Assembly (NCBI GenBank): GCA_022647565.1 | Contig: JALCLA010000001.1 | Span: 1,351,117 to 1,415,116 of the forward strand | DNA: 64,000 bases | Reading direction: 5' to 3' | Origin: Chiayiivirga sp. | Lineage (GTDB): Bacteria > Pseudomonadota > Gammaproteobacteria > Xanthomonadales > Xanthomonadaceae | In this document: one piece after another, positions 29,312 to 39,735 of the stretch | Numbering within the stretch: the stretch's first letter is position 1 | How the letters are laid out: each line of letters begins with the position of its first letter | The notes under the pieces: model-generated | Database searches by the model: none | What the model saw: the letters and a program-made list of their open reading frames with translations, nothing else | What the model was told of the DNA's origin: nothing | Made by a program: the position numbers and the translations under genes

Positions 29312-31762
29312 ATGGCTGAAGCCGCTACCAACCGCATCGATCTGCCCGTCCTGCCGCTGCGCGACGTGGTGGTGTATCCGCACATGGTCATCCCGCTGTT
29401 CGTGGGGCGCGAGAAATCCATTCGTGCGCTCGATGTGGCGATGGAGGCCGACAAGCAGATCCTGCTCGTGGCGCAGAAGAGCCCCGAAACCGACGACCCG
29501 GAAGCCAACGATCTCTACGAGATCGGGCCGTGGCGCAGGTGCTGCAGCTGCTCAAGCTCCCAGACGGCACGATCAAGGTGCTGGTTGAAGGCGTTTCGCG
29601 CGCGGCGATCACCGGCTATTCCGAGCGCGAGGGCGCATTGACCGCGCAGGGTCGCCTGCTGGAGCCGCGTTTCGACCGCAACGAGCGCGAGCTCGAGGTC
29701 ACCGTGCGTTCGCTGCTCTCGCTGTTCGAGCAGTACGTGAAGACCAATCGCAAGATACCGCCGGAACTGTTGTCGACCCTGTCGGGCATCGACGACCCCA
29801 GCCGGCTCGCCGATACCATCGCGGCGCACCTTGCCATCCGCCTGGCCGACAAGCAGAAATTGCTCGAAGCCGTTGAAGTCGGTGCGCGCCTGGAAATGCT
29901 GATCGGCTTCGTCGACGGCGAGATCGACGTGCAGCAGTTGGAGAAGCGCATCCGCGGCCGGGTCAAGTCGCAGATGGAGAAGAGCCAGCGCGAGTACTAC
30001 CTCAACGAGCAGATGAAGGCGATCCAGAAGGAGCTAGGGAGAGCGAGGACGCGCCGAACGAACTGGAGGAGCTGGCCCGGAAGATCGCTGCGGCCGGCAT
30101 GCCGAAGGCGGTTGAAACCAAGGCCAAGGCCGAACTCAACAAGCTCAAGCAGATGTCGCCGATGTCGGCCGAGGCGACGGTGGTGCGCAACTACCTGGAC
30201 TGGTTGCTCGGCGTGCCGTGGAAGAAGCGCAGCAAGGTTCGCAAGGACCTGAAGCTGGCGCAGGAAACCCTGGATGCCGACCACTACGGCCTGGAGAAGG
30301 TCAAGGACCGCATCCTCGAATACCTTGCGGTGCAATCGCGCGTGCAGAAGATGAAGGGGCCGATCCTGTGCCTGGTCGGCCCGCCTGGCGTGGGCAAGAC
30401 TTCGCTCGGGCAAAGCATCGCCAAGGCCACCAACCGCAAGTTCGTGCGCATGAGCCTCGGTGGCGTGCGCGACGAGGCGGAGATCCGCGGGCACCGTCGC
30501 ACCTACATTGGCTCGATGCCCGGAAGGATCGTGCAGAACCTCAACAAGACCGGCAGCCGGAACCCGCTGTTCGTGCTCGACGAAATCGACAAGATGTCGA
30601 TGGACTTCCGCGGCGATCCGTCGTCGGCGATGCTCGAGGTGCTTGACCCGGAACAGAACTTCGCCTTCAACGACCACTACCTCGAAGTCGACCTCGACCT
30701 CAGCGAGGTGATGTTCGTTGCCACCGCGAACTCGCTCAACATCCCGGGGCCGTTGCTCGATCGCATGGAAGTGATCCGCATCCCCGGCTACACCGAGGAC
30801 GAGAAGCTCAACATCGCGAGCGTTACCTGCTGCCGAAGCAGATCAAGGCCAATGGCCTGAAGCCTGACGAGCTCGCGGTGGGCGAGGACGCGATCCGCGA
30901 GATCGTGCGCTACTACACGCGAGAATCCGGCGTCCGCAACCTCGAGCGCGAGATCTCCAAGATCTGCCGCAAGGTGGTGAAGGAGTTCGCGCTGGCCGGG
31001 CCCAAGCCGGTGAAGAGCGCGTCTGCCAGGAAGGGCAAGGCCAGGAGTGCCGCCACCCGGGTCACGGCGACGAACATCGACCAGTTCCTCGGCGTGCGCC
31101 GCTATGACTACGGTCGCGCCGAAGAACAGGCGGAAATCGGCCTGGTCACGGGCCTGGCCTGGACGGAAGTCGGCGGCGATTTGCTGCAGATCGAGGCGTC
31201 GCTGGTTCCGGGCAAGGGCAGCCTGATGCACACCGGCCAGCTGGGCGACGTGATGCAGGAATCGATCAAGGCAGCACTCTCCGTGGTGCGCGCCCGCGCC
31301 GAGCGCCTCGGACTCGATCCGGATTTCCACCAGAAATACGACATCCACGTGCACGTGCCCGAAGGCGCGACGCCCAAGGATGGACCCAGCGCAGGCATCG
31401 CGATGTGCACGGCACTGGTGTCGGTGCTGGCCAAGGTGCCGGTCAAGGCCGACGTGGCGATGACGGGCGAGATCACCCTGCGCGGGCGCGTGCTTCCGAT
31501 CGGCGGATTGAAGGAGAAGCTGCTCGCGGCGCTGCGCGGTGGCATCCGCACGGTCATCATTCCGGAAGAAAACAAGAAGGATCTCGCCGACATTCCGAGC
31601 AATGTCACGCAAGGCCTCGACATCATTCCGGTTCGATGGATCGACGAGGTGCTGGATATCGCCCTGGTGTCGCCGCTTGCGCCGCGCTCCGGTGATGGCG
31701 GAGGCCCCGCCAAGGATGCGCCGCGTCCGGACGAGAGCGGAGTTGCGCCGCGACCGCATTGA
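29312..31762 (+). CDS. lon: ATP-dependent Lon protease, interrupted by 3 single-base deletions
   Basis: Restoring three missing bases (near 29525-29529, 30037-30039 and 30815-30818) gives about 817 aa, the normal Lon length. In order: N-terminal LON domain ([26 protein letters not shown]), coiled coil, Walker [10 protein letters not shown], Walker [11 protein letters not shown], and the protease domain with the catalytic Ser in DGPSAGIAM and Lys in [11 protein letters not shown] Lys/Ala-rich insert ([17 protein letters not shown]) sits before the protease domain. GGAG is 8 nt before the ATG. Lon degrades misfolded and regulatory proteins in the cytoplasm. Confidence 0.92.
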
Positions 31763-31853
31763 GGCGTCGGCGGGATCGGCGCGTACAGGCCTGATGGCCG
31801 CACGCCGAATCGGGAAATGGCAGGAATTCCGCCTGAAAAAAGGACAAATCGTG

Positions 31854-31882
31854 TTGCGTCGCGCAGGGGGCGCTGGTATAAA
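31854..31882 (+). promoter_or_regulatory. Sigma-70 promoter of hupB
   Basis: TTGCGT (31854-31859), exactly 17 bp, then TATAAA (31877-31882). It would give a leader of about 125 nt before hupB, and the transcript may read on into the tRNA-Val/Asp pair. Confidence 0.65.
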
Positions 31883-32016
31883 TTCCCGCTCGCGCCGCGC
31901 CCGATTTTCAGTCGATGCGCCGCGACCATGGTCGATCGGAACCCTGCAGGGGATTCAGGCGCCTTCGATTGAGTGCAACAGCGGATCGATGATCTCGCTA
32001 AGGGAGTGACATCAGA

Positions 32017-32289
32017 ATGAACAAGTCCGATTTTGTCGGCAACGTCGCCGACGCTGCGGAAATCTCCAAGGCCGAAGCCGCGCGCGTGATCGACGCCGTC
32101 ATCGACACCATCACCAAGGCGCTGAAGAAGGGCGAGACCGTCTCGCTGGTGGGCTTCGGCACCTTCGATGTGCGCAAGCGCGCTGCGCGCCAGGGTCGCA
32201 ATCCGCAGACCGGAGCGACGATCAAGATCAAGGCGTCCAAGAATCCTGCGTTCAAGGCTGGCAAAGCACTCAAGGACGCTGTAAACTAG
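32017..32289 (+). CDS. hupB: DNA-binding protein HU-beta
   Basis: A 90-aa histone-like protein. [28 protein letters not shown] is the helical dimer part; [25 protein letters not shown] and [22 protein letters not shown] give the beta arms and the end typical of HU. It bends and compacts DNA as a dimer. AGGGAG lies upstream of the ATG. It follows lon, as in other gammaproteobacteria. No frame damage is seen here. Confidence 0.97.
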   Translation: MNKSDFVGNVADAAEISKAEAARVIDAVIDTITKALKKGETVSLVGFGTFDVRKRAARQGRNPQTGATIKIKASKNPAFKAGKALKDAVN

Positions 32290-32299
32290 CGGACTCGCT

Positions 32300-32374
32300 G
32301 GGTGCTTAGCTCAGCGGTAGAGCGTCTCCTTTACACGGAGAGGGTCGGGGGTTCGAAACCCTCAGCACCCACCA
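32300..32374 (+). tRNA. tRNA-Val (anticodon TAC)
   Basis: A 75-nt cloverleaf only 10 bp after the hupB stop, with acceptor GGGTGCT/AGCACCC, anticodon stem CTCC-TTTACAC-GGAG (TAC), T loop TTCGAAA, and encoded CCA. It is probably co-transcribed with hupB. Confidence 0.95.
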
Positions 32375-32427
32375 AGTATCGAGTCACCTGCTTTCGTGTC
32401 ACCGCAACAACGGATTTCGAAGAACGC

Positions 32428-32504
32428 GGAGTGGTAGTTCAGTCGGTTAGAATGCTGGCCTGTCACGCCGGAGGTCGCGGGTTCGAGTCCCGTCCACTCC
32501 GCCA
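32428..32504 (+). tRNA. tRNA-Asp (anticodon GTC)
   Basis: A 77-nt cloverleaf with acceptor GGAGTGG/CCACTCC, anticodon region GGCCTGTCACGCC (GTC), T loop TTCGAGT, discriminator G, and encoded CCA. It is followed at once by a terminator. Confidence 0.95.
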
Positions 32505-32512
32505 TTTTTCCG

Positions 32513-32544
32513 AAGGCGCCTGACCACAGGCGCCTTTGTTTTTT
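32513..32544 (+). terminator. Rho-independent terminator after tRNA-Asp
   Basis: An AAGGCGCCTG / CAGGCGCCTT stem with loop ACCA is followed by TGTTTTTT. It ends the hupB-tRNA transcript. Confidence 0.85.
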
Positions 32545-32667
32545 CAGCTGCAAGGACGCAGCAACGCCGCCGGCGGCCGGTTCCGGACATCTCGTCCCGG
32601 CGCAGCAGCGGTGAACCCCAGCCCGGGTTCCAGCTGGAATCCCACAGCACGCTCAAACGGTCCGACC

Positions 32668-34578
32668 ATGTTGCAGAAGCTGCGCGAAAAGACCACCGGC
32701 TGGATTGCCGGCACGATTCTGGCCCTGCTCATCATCCCGTTCGCTTTTTTCGGGGTGGAGAACTATTTCACCCAGCAGAGCGCCACCTATGTCGCAAAGG
32801 TCGGCGACGCGGAGATTTCGCCAGATGCGTTCCGGCAACGCTTCGAGGAATTCCGGCGCCAGATGCAGCAGATGATGGGCGAGCAGTTCGACGGCCGCGA
32901 GTTCGAGAGCGCCGAGAACAAGCGCCGCGTGCTCGATCGGATGATCGACGAAGAACTGCTGCGCCAGAACGGCGAGCGTCTCGGCGCGGTCGTCACGGCG
33001 GCGCGCATGCAGAAGGAGATCGGCCAGATCCAGGCTTTCCAGAAGGAAGGCAAGTTCGATCTCGACACCTATCGTGGCTTGCTCGCGGCGCAGAACATGA
33101 CACCGCGCATGTTCGAGGACCGGGTGCGGAGTGAACTCGCGGCCCAGGCAATTCCGTCGCAGATCGCGGCTTCGGGCTTCGTGGCCGAGGACTACGTCGG
33201 GCGCTACCTTGCCTTGCGCGACCAGTTGCGCAGCTTCGACTACCTAGTTCTGCCCGTGCCCGGCGCCGATTCGGTGGGCGAAATCGATGAGGCCCAGATC
33301 GAAACCTATTTCAAGGATCACGGCGATCGCTACGTCGATCCCGAGCGCGTGTCCCTGGAGTACCTGGAAGTCGACGCAGCCACGCTGGAAGTGCCGGTGA
33401 GCGTCGACGAGGAAACGCTGCGGCAGCGTTACGAGGAGCAGAAGACGCGCTACGTCGAACCGGAGCAGCGCCTGGCCTCGCACATCCTGGTCAAGGTCGA
33501 CGCCAACGCCGATGCCGACGCGCAGAAGGCGGCGCAGGCCAAGGCGCAGGCGCTGGTCGAGCAGGCCCGGGCCGCGGGCGCGGATTTTGCCGCGCTGGCG
33601 AAAGCCAATACCGATGACATCGGGTCGAAGAACACGGGCGGTGACCTGGGATGGGTCGAGAAGGGCATCTTCGATCCGGCCTTCGAGACGGCGCTGTACG
33701 CGCTCGAACTCAATGCGATCAGCGATCCGGTGAAGGGCGCCGACGGTTGGCACGTGATCAAGTTGCGCGAGATCAAGGCCGAAACCGGCAAAGCGTTCGA
33801 CGCGGTGCGTGCCGAACTCGAGCGTGAGTACCTTGAAGGCGAGAGGGAGCGCCTTTTCAGCGACTTCACGGGCCGCCTCATCGATGTGATCTACCGCGAT
33901 CCCAGCACGCTGGCGACCGCGTCCGAGGAGTTGAAGCTCCCGATCCAGCGCACCGAGAGCTTCACCCGCGCCGGTGGCATCGGTCTGGCCTCGAATCCGA
34001 AGGTGCTTGAAGCGGCCTTCTCGGAAGCGGTGCTGGTGGACGGCACGGTCAGCGATCCCATCGAACTGGGCCCGGACCACAGCATCGTGGTTCGCGCGGT
34101 CGACCATGTCCCGGCCAAGCCGCAGGCGCTGGAGCAGGCGCGAGACGCCGTGCGCGCCGCGATCGTGGCCGAACGGCTTGCTGCGAAGGGCAAGGAAGAA
34201 GCCGATGCCGCGCTGGAGGCACTGCGTGGCGGCAAGCCGCTGGCGGACATCGCGACCGAGCGCGGCCTCGAACTCAAGACGGCCGACAAGGTGGGCCGTA
34301 TCGGTGCCACGGTCGATCCCGTGATATCGCAGTTTGCGTTTGGCCTCCCGCATCCGGGTGAGGGCAAGCCGAGTCTCGGCCAGGTCGAAGCCGCGGGTGG
34401 GCGCGTCCTGATCGCGCTCACGGCGGTTGCGGATGGCGATCCATCGGCCACCGAAGCGGAGCAACGCGCGGCGCTGGCCGAACAGCTGGCGCAGGCCATC
34501 GGCGGCGCGGAATCGCTTGCCTATGTGCAGGCGCTGCGCAAGGCGGCCACGATCGAAGTGGTCGAGGACCGTCTCTAG
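32668..34578 (+). CDS. ppiD: Peptidyl-prolyl isomerase D, membrane-anchored periplasmic chaperone
   Basis: A 636-aa protein. One transmembrane anchor (WIAGTILALLIIPFAFFGV, about residues 11-29) is followed by a SurA-like N domain (KVGDAEISPDAFRQRFEEFR). A parvulin domain lies near residues 260-365 (ASHILVKV ... FAALAKANTDDIGSKNTGGDLGWVEKGIFDPAFE), and a helical C domain follows. It assists folding of outer-membrane and periplasmic proteins near the translocon. The ATG at 32668 is used because the anchor starts right after it. A strong terminator follows. Confidence 0.95.
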   Translation: MLQKLREKTTGWIAGTILALLIIPFAFFGVENYFTQQSATYVAKVGDAEISPDAFRQRFEEFRRQMQQMMGEQFDGREFESAENKRRVLDRMIDEELLRQNGERLGAVVTAARMQKEIGQIQAFQKEGKFDLDTYRGLLAAQNMTPRMFEDRVRSELAAQAIPSQIAASGFVAEDYVGRYLALRDQLRSFDYLVLPVPGADSVGEIDEAQIETYFKDHGDRYVDPERVSLEYLEVDAATLEVPVSVDEETLRQRYEEQKTRYVEPEQRLASHILVKVDANADADAQKAAQAKAQALVEQARAAGADFAALAKANTDDIGSKNTGGDLGWVEKGIFDPAFETALYALELNAISDPVKGADGWHVIKLREIKAETGKAFDAVRAELEREYLEGERERLFSDFTGRLIDVIYRDPSTLATASEELKLPIQRTESFTRAGGIGLASNPKVLEAAFSEAVLVDGTVSDPIELGPDHSIVVRAVDHVPAKPQALEQARDAVRAAIVAERLAAKGKEEADAALEALRGGKPLADIATERGLELKTADKVGRIGATVDPVISQFAFGLPHPGEGKPSLGQVEAAGGRVLIALTAVADGDPSATEAEQRAALAEQLAQAIGGAESLAYVQALRKAATIEVVEDRL

Positions 34579-34609
34579 GCCCCGGGTCGACGCCAGCAGA
34601 TCGAACAGG

Positions 34610-34636
34610 AAAGCCCGGCACTGCCGGGCTTTTCCT
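34610..34636 (+). terminator. Rho-independent terminator after ppiD
   Basis: AAAGCCCGGCA / TGCCGGGCTTTT is a near-perfect stem with a tiny loop, ending in T residues. Confidence 0.85.
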
Positions 34637-34668
34637 TGTCTGCCCCGTGACAATCCGGAATGTTCGGC

Positions 34669-35037
34669 TCAGTGGCGGGTTCCGCCGCGTGTCCCACCGC
34701 GGCCGCGCGCCGGGGTTACTTCCACGCTCAGGGTGAAACCCCGCTGTTCGCCGGCGAGCAGCGCGCCGACTGCCACCAGCTTGCGCGCGATTTCCTCGCC
34801 GCGGTCGTTGCGCACCGTCACCAACACCGTGTATTCGGCCGCCTCGCTCTCGGCCGGGTGGCGGATACTTCCCTCAACCCGTAGCGGAACCTGCGCCGGT
34901 GCCGTCGTGGCCGCGGTCTCGTCGTAGCGCAAGTGATGCCGGCAGGCCGGACACACCGTGGCGCTCTCGAGGATGGTCTCGCGACAATGCGGGCAGGCGC
35001 GGGTTGTCCCAGGCTGGCCGGATCGCGCGGTGCTCAC
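34669..35037 (-). CDS. Small zinc-ribbon protein coupled to bactofilin
   Basis: A 122-aa protein from a GTG at 35035-35037. RACPHCRETILESATVCPACRHHLRYD gives two CxxC pairs of a rubredoxin-like zinc ribbon. The middle (VEGSIRHPAESEAAEYTVLVTVRNDRGEEIARK) looks like a beta-sandwich strand set. The C terminus is Arg/Gly-rich (ARGRGGTRGGTRH). The GTG overlaps the bactofilin stop as GTGA, so it is the second gene of a pair. I do not recognise a named family. It may be a partner of the bactofilin filament. Confidence 0.75.
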   Translation of the reverse strand: MSTARSGQPGTTRACPHCRETILESATVCPACRHHLRYDETAATTAPAQVPLRVEGSIRHPAESEAAEYTVLVTVRNDRGEEIARKLVAVGALLAGEQRGFTLSVEVTPARGRGGTRGGTRH

Positions 35038-35537
35038 CCGCCGGGTTTCTCGGGCTTGGCGCGCTTGTCTTCTTCCCAGCCGAATACGGCCTGGCCCCGC
35101 ATCCGTGCGCCGGCTGCCACGGTCAGGGAGCCGGCCTTGACATCGCCCGTGATCGCGCCGGTCTGCTGCAGTTCCACCCGCGTCGCGGCCTCGATGTTGC
35201 CTTCCAGTTCTCCGGCGATCGTTACCTTGTCGGCCCGCACGGCACCGCTGAGGCGCGCGCCGGTCTCGATGGTGAGGTCGCCCTGCACGTTCACGTCGCC
35301 CTTGAACTTGCCGGCGATGCGCACGTTGCCGGTGCCTTCGATCTTGCCCTCGATGGTGAGGTCGGCGGCGATCAGGGATTCCTTGCGGGTAGCCGAACCT
35401 TCGCTGGCGGCGGACATTGCCGGCGCGGTGATCGAGGCGGGTTCCGGTCGCGGGGCCGACTCGGGGCGCAACGCTTCGCGCGCTTCGGGCGAGGGTGAAG
35501 GCGTCGCCTTCACCGGGTTGTCTTTCCATAGGGACAT
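35034..35537 (-). CDS. Bactofilin, polymer-forming cytoskeletal protein
   Basis: A 167-aa protein. A disordered Pro/Ser-rich N terminus (about 1-50) is followed by the DUF583 right-handed beta-helix (about 52-150): LIAADLTIEGKIEGTGNVRIAGKFKGDVNVQGDLTIETGARLSGAVRADKVTIAGELEGNI. Bactofilins self-assemble into filaments without nucleotide and place wall enzymes or morphology proteins. Here the neighbours are a zinc-ribbon protein (coupled) and, further on, a lytic transglycosylase. Confidence 0.92.
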   Translation of the reverse strand: MSLWKDNPVKATPSPSPEAREALRPESAPRPEPASITAPAMSAASEGSATRKESLIAADLTIEGKIEGTGNVRIAGKFKGDVNVQGDLTIETGARLSGAVRADKVTIAGELEGNIEAATRVELQQTGAITGDVKAGSLTVAAGARMRGQAVFGWEEDKRAKPEKPGG

Positions 35538-35646
35538 CGCGGCATTCCTCCGGAGACCTTCGGGGTTCCGAGGCTAGCAGCGCGCCGCGCCCGGCGGAAA
35601 TCCGTGCTTCAGCCGCGCGTCAGGTACCTGAGCCGCCGGATCGGGA

Positions 35647-36432
35647 TCAGTCGAGCCCGGTCATGCCCAGGATGTTGTAGCCCGCGTCTACGTAGGTAAC
35701 CTCGCCCGTCACGCCGGCGGCCAGGTCGGAGCAGAGGAAGGCCGCCACGTTGCCCACATCCTCGATCGTGACGGTACGGCGCAGCGGCGCCTGCTCCTCG
35801 ACGTGACTCAGCATCTTGCGGAAGTTGGAGATGCCGGCCGCAGCCAGCGTCTTGATCGGCCCGGCCGAGATCGCATTGACGCGTATGCCTTCCGGCCCGA
35901 GGTTCAGGGCGAGATAGCGCACGCTGGCTTCGAGCGCGGCCTTGGCCACGCCCATCACGTTGTAGTTGACGAGTGCGCGCTCGGCACCGAGGTAGCTGAG
36001 CGTGAGGATGCTGCCGTGGCCGCCTTGCATCAGCGGCCGCGCGGCCTTGGCCAGCGCCGAGAGCGAGTAGACCGAGATGTCGTGCGCGATGCGGAAGCTC
36101 TCGCGGCTGAGCCCGTCGAGGTAACCGCCTTCGAGCGACTCGCGTGGTGCGAAGCCGATCGAGTGCACCAGGATGTCGAAACGATCCCAATGCCTGGACA
36201 ATGCTGCCATGCAGGCCTCGATCTGCGCGTCTTCCGCCACGTCGAGCGGAAACACGAGGCTCGATCCGTACTCGGCGGCGGCATCCTCGACGCGCGACTT
36301 GAGCTTGTCGTTCTGGTAGGTGAAGGCGAGTTCCGCGCCTTCGCGGCGCATGGCCTCGGCGATGCCGTTGGCGATGGAGCGCTGGCTGGCGATGCCGGTG
36401 ATCAGCGCGCGTTTTCCTTGCAGGAATCCCAT
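35647..36432 (-). CDS. fabI: Enoyl-[acyl-carrier-protein] reductase (NADH)
   Basis: A 261-aa SDR enzyme, the usual FabI length. [20 protein letters not shown] is the NADH-binding loop; [22 protein letters not shown] holds Tyr147, Tyr157 and Lys164, matching the catalytic Tyr-x6-Lys; and [16 protein letters not shown] follows. It reduces the enoyl-ACP double bond in the last step of each fatty acid elongation cycle. The ATG at 36430-36432 fits the conserved [13 protein letters not shown] start. It is downstream of the MltD-like gene on the same strand, 58 bp apart. Confidence 0.97.
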   Translation of the reverse strand: MGFLQGKRALITGIASQRSIANGIAEAMRREGAELAFTYQNDKLKSRVEDAAAEYGSSLVFPLDVAEDAQIEACMAALSRHWDRFDILVHSIGFAPRESLEGGYLDGLSRESFRIAHDISVYSLSALAKAARPLMQGGHGSILTLSYLGAERALVNYNVMGVAKAALEASVRYLALNLGPEGIRVNAISAGPIKTLAAAGISNFRKMLSHVEEQAPLRRTVTIEDVGNVAAFLCSDLAAGVTGEVTYVDAGYNILGMTGLD

Positions 36433-36490
36433 GGTGACGTCCTCCCGAGACGGGCCAGTGCGAAGGGGGCGTAGTGTGCCGCGACCGCGC

Positions 36491-37738
36491 TCAGGGTTCC
36501 AGCCGCAGCCGTTGCCCGGGGTGCAGGAGGGCGCGAACATCGATGCGATTCCAGCGCAGCAGGTCGCGCAGACGCACGCCGTAGCGCGTCGAGATGCCGC
36601 TCAGGGTGTCGCCCCGTTCGACCCGGTGCGTCCGCGCGGTGTCGGGGGGGCGTTGCTCGTCGGGCACGGGAACGACGGCGACGAGTGGATAGGGCGCCGG
36701 TGCCTCTGCCAATCGTTTCGCGGCGCTGCGCGGCAGGATCAGTTCGCGTCGAGCCGCAGCAACCACGCGTCCCTGCAGGAATGCCGGGTTGAGTCGGCGC
36801 AGTTCGGCCACGGGGATCTCGGCGCGCGATGCCACGGCGTCCAGCGTCGCAATCCCGGGTGGCAGCGTCACCGCTTGCAGCGGTTCGATCCGCGTCCGAC
36901 GCGGCAATTCGATGCCGAAGCGTTGCGGCTGCGTGATCAGGCACGCCAGGGCTTGCACCTTGGCGACGTGCTCATAGGTGGTCATCGACAGCCCGGGTGG
37001 CAGGTGGGCGGCAGCAGAGACGGTGCGTTGCTCCGGCTTGCTGCGGGCCAGGGCGCGCACGATGCGGTATTCGCCGGCGTTGAAGGCCATGTCGGCCAGC
37101 TTCCAGTCACCGAAGTGGTTCTGCAGTTCGGCGAGGTAGCGCATCGCGGCGCGGGTGGCCGCCTGCGGCGCCAGCCGCTCGTCGAATCCGGGCACGATGC
37201 GCAGGCCCTGATGCCTTGCCGTGGCGCTGGTGAACTGCCACAGTCCATAGGCCGTAGCTGCGGAGCCGGCGTCGGGGCGGTACCAGCTCTCCACGATCGG
37301 CAGCAGCGCGAACTCTCCCGGCAGGTGGTGGGTTTCGATCTCGTCCAGCGTCATCGCCATCAAGGGCAACACCGCTTCAAGTTGTGCCGCAAAGCGTGGT
37401 GGCCAACGACCGTAGGTGTGTTCCCAACGCTGCACGACGCGATCTTCGACGCAGGGCGGATCCGCCAGGCGCGCCGTCAGTCTCGCGTAGACATCTTCAC
37501 CATGCAGGTAGGACGCCGGCGTCGTCCGCGGCAGGCCTTCGTGGAGAGCCGGATCGGCCGGTGCGGCGGCGTTGGCCGGATCCTCCACGACGATGGCAGG
37601 CGCGGTCACCGAATGGGCATGGCGCTCGGGGGGCGACGCGTCGAGCGGCGCGGCCGGTCGCGTCGGCGCCTGACACGCCGTCAGCGCCGCAGCGAGGACG
37701 ATCCCGGGCGCAATGGCCAGATGGCGCGGCAAGGTCAT
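36491..37738 (-). CDS. mltD: Membrane-bound lytic murein transglycosylase D-like lipoprotein
   Basis: A 415-aa protein. A lipoprotein signal ([13 protein letters not shown], lipobox Cys about residue 25) leads to an SLT domain with the catalytic Glu in [25 protein letters not shown], then [13 protein letters not shown]. One clear LysM domain is at the end ([31 protein letters not shown]). It cuts glycan strands of peptidoglycan to 1,6-anhydro ends. The stop and start overlap gloB by ATGA, the same gloB-mltD adjacency as in E. coli. Confidence 0.92.
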   Translation of the reverse strand: MTLPRHLAIAPGIVLAAALTACQAPTRPAAPLDASPPERHAHSVTAPAIVVEDPANAAAPADPALHEGLPRTTPASYLHGEDVYARLTARLADPPCVEDRVVQRWEHTYGRWPPRFAAQLEAVLPLMAMTLDEIETHHLPGEFALLPIVESWYRPDAGSAATAYGLWQFTSATARHQGLRIVPGFDERLAPQAATRAAMRYLAELQNHFGDWKLADMAFNAGEYRIVRALARSKPEQRTVSAAAHLPPGLSMTTYEHVAKVQALACLITQPQRFGIELPRRTRIEPLQAVTLPPGIATLDAVASRAEIPVAELRRLNPAFLQGRVVAAARRELILPRSAAKRLAEAPAPYPLVAVVPVPDEQRPPDTARTHRVERGDTLSGISTRYGVRLRDLLRWNRIDVRALLHPGQRLRLEP

Positions 37739-38505
37739 GCGCGGAATCCGTCTTTCCAAGCGCGCAGCGTGGCGAAAGACTCTGCCCGGTTCCGAGGCTC
37801 GCGTCCCAGACGGGCACGCGCTGCGTGCTTCGGTCCGGGCTGGTCGCAGCGCAGAAAAGGGTTGGTCCGGCGCTCCTGGTCCAGCGTGCTGGGCAGGGTA
37901 GGGAGCTGCGCGGCGCGCTGAAGCGTGGCCTGCGCGAAGCGTTGGCGGAGATCTTCGTTCTCCGGTTCGACCTCGAGTGCGAAGCGCGCGTTAGCCAGGG
38001 TGTATTCGTGTCCGCAGCAGACCTCGAGTTCGCCGTCGAGCGCCGCGAGACGGTCCAGCGAGTCCAGCATCTGCTCCGGCGTTCCCTCGAACAGGCGGCC
38101 GCAGCCCAGGCTGAAGAGGGTGTCGCCGCAGAACAATCGTCCCGCGCCGACGAAAGCGATGTGGCTGCGGGTATGTCCCGGTACTTCCAGCACCTCGAAG
38201 CACGCATCGAGGGCCTCGATGCGCACGCGGCTGCCATGAGCGACGCGCTCGCTCACATCGGCGATGCGATCGTCGTGCGGCGCGTACACCGGTACGGGCC
38301 AGCGCTGCAGCAGTTCGGGCACCGCGCCGATGTGGTCGGCATGGTGATGGGTGAGCAGCAAGGCCACGGGACGCAAGCCCGCGTCCGCGGCCGCGCGCAC
38401 CGGGTCGGCCTGGCCGGGATCGACGATCACGGCACGCCCGTCCGGTGCGGCCAGCGCCCAGATGTAGTTGTCGTTGAACGCAGGAAGCGCATGCAGGCTC
38501 AGCAT
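37735..38505 (-). CDS. gloB: Hydroxyacylglutathione hydrolase (glyoxalase II)
   Basis: A 256-aa metallo-beta-lactamase-fold enzyme. THHHADHIG (residues 52-60) gives the metal ligands, followed by VPGHTRSHIAF, FCGDTLFSLGCGRLFEGT, and CCGHEYTLANARFA. It hydrolyses S-D-lactoylglutathione in methylglyoxal removal. The start MLSLHALPAFNDNYIW is the family's own. It is divergent from the yafS-like gene with 83 bp between. Confidence 0.96.
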   Translation of the reverse strand: MLSLHALPAFNDNYIWALAAPDGRAVIVDPGQADPVRAAADAGLRPVALLLTHHHADHIGAVPELLQRWPVPVYAPHDDRIADVSERVAHGSRVRIEALDACFEVLEVPGHTRSHIAFVGAGRLFCGDTLFSLGCGRLFEGTPEQMLDSLDRLAALDGELEVCCGHEYTLANARFALEVEPENEDLRQRFAQATLQRAAQLPTLPSTLDQERRTNPFLRCDQPGPKHAARARLGREPRNRAESFATLRAWKDGFRA

Positions 38506-38588
38506 CGCGGTTCGCTTTCGGGCATCTTCCACAGGCCTCATGCCGCGGGGGTGAATTTGGGCGACGCTTTCAAGCACAATTCCGCACC

Positions 38589-39281
38589 ATGCCGCCGCCC
38601 GCCTCCGCCCGTCAACCCGAGAGCCATGATGGCGGCTGGTTCGCCACGCCACTGGCGCAAAAGCTGTTGCGGCGGGAACAGCACGAGGCAATTCCGCGCC
38701 TGACCTCTATCTATGGCCACACCGGCCTCTACCTGCGCTGCATGGTGGACGCGCCCGCGGAGCTGTCCGGGAACATGTTGCATCGGCTGCTGCGTCTGCA
38801 CCGAGACGATGCACGGCTGGAAGGCGACGTGTGCTGCGTCGAGCACGACTTGCCCCTGCTGCGCGAAAGCGTCGACCTCGTCTATCTGCTGCACGCGTTC
38901 GAGCAATCACCACAGCCGCAGTCGCTGCTGCTGGAACTCGAACGGGTGCTGGGGCCGGAGGGCAACCTGTTCATCGTCGGGCTCAATCCCTGGTCGCCGT
39001 GGCGCTGGCGCTGGAGCGGGTCGGGATTGCGCGTGACATCGGCTGCGCGGCAGCGAAGCCTGCTCGATGAAGCCGGGTTCGAGGTCGTGGCGCGACAGGC
39101 GCTCGGGCCGCTGCTGCCGTGGCTGGATCAGCCGGGCATGACCCATGTCGTGCGTCATCGCCGTGATCCGTTTGCAAACTGGCGCGCGGGTTACCTGATC
39201 CATGCACGCAAGCGACGTCGCGGGGTGACGCCCTTGCGTTCGCGCGCGGTGGCGCTGCAAGCGGGGATGCGTCCCGGATGA
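38589..39281 (+). CDS. YafS-like SAM-dependent methyltransferase
   Basis: A 230-aa protein. Position between gloB and rnhA, and the features [54 protein letters not shown], match YafS of E. coli and relatives. The glycine-rich SAM motif I is weak or absent. Its target is unknown. CACAAT ends 8 nt before the ATG and no Shine-Dalgarno is present. The stop overlaps rnhA (ATGA), so it is coupled to rnhA and dnaQ. Confidence 0.82.
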   Translation: MPPPASARQPESHDGGWFATPLAQKLLRREQHEAIPRLTSIYGHTGLYLRCMVDAPAELSGNMLHRLLRLHRDDARLEGDVCCVEHDLPLLRESVDLVYLLHAFEQSPQPQSLLLELERVLGPEGNLFIVGLNPWSPWRWRWSGSGLRVTSAARQRSLLDEAGFEVVARQALGPLLPWLDQPGMTHVVRHRRDPFANWRAGYLIHARKRRRGVTPLRSRAVALQAGMRPG

Positions 39282-39733
39282 GCGCGACGACGGGGCCGGC
39301 GCGAGTGGAGATCAGCACCGATGGCGCTTGTCTCGGCAATCCCGGGCCAGGCGGGTGGGCGGCCTTGCTGCGGCATGGAACGCGTGAGCGCGAACTCGTG
39401 GGTGGCGAAGCCCACACCACCAACAATCGGATGGAGTTGATGGCAGCGATCGCCGCGCTTGAAGCCTTGACCCGTCCCTGCGAGGTGTTGCTGCGCACCG
39501 ATTCACAGTACGTCCGCCAAGGTATTCTTGAGTGGCTGCCGAACTGGGTCCGGCGCGGTTGGAAGACCAGCGGCGGCGGGCCGGTGAAGAATCAGGATCT
39601 CTGGCAGCGCCTGCAGCTCGCCGCGGCGCGTCATGAGATCGAATGGCGCTGGGTTAAGGGACACGCCGGCGACCCCGACAACGAACGCGTCGATGCGCTT
39701 GCGCGCGCCGCCGCCGAGAAGCATCGAGAGTGA
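39278..39733 (+). CDS. rnhA: Ribonuclease HI
   Basis: A 151-aa enzyme. The four acidic residues are seen as Asp15 in [15 protein letters not shown], Glu54 in NNRMEL, Asp76 in RTDSQYV, and Asp in [18 protein letters not shown] gives the flexible His loop. It removes RNA from RNA-DNA hybrids. It overlaps both neighbours (ATGA upstream, GTGA downstream). Confidence 0.97.
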   Translation: MSATTGPARVEISTDGACLGNPGPGGWAALLRHGTRERELVGGEAHTTNNRMELMAAIAALEALTRPCEVLLRTDSQYVRQGILEWLPNWVRRGWKTSGGGPVKNQDLWQRLQLAAARHEIEWRWVKGHAGDPDNERVDALARAAAEKHRE

Positions 39734-39735
39734 CC

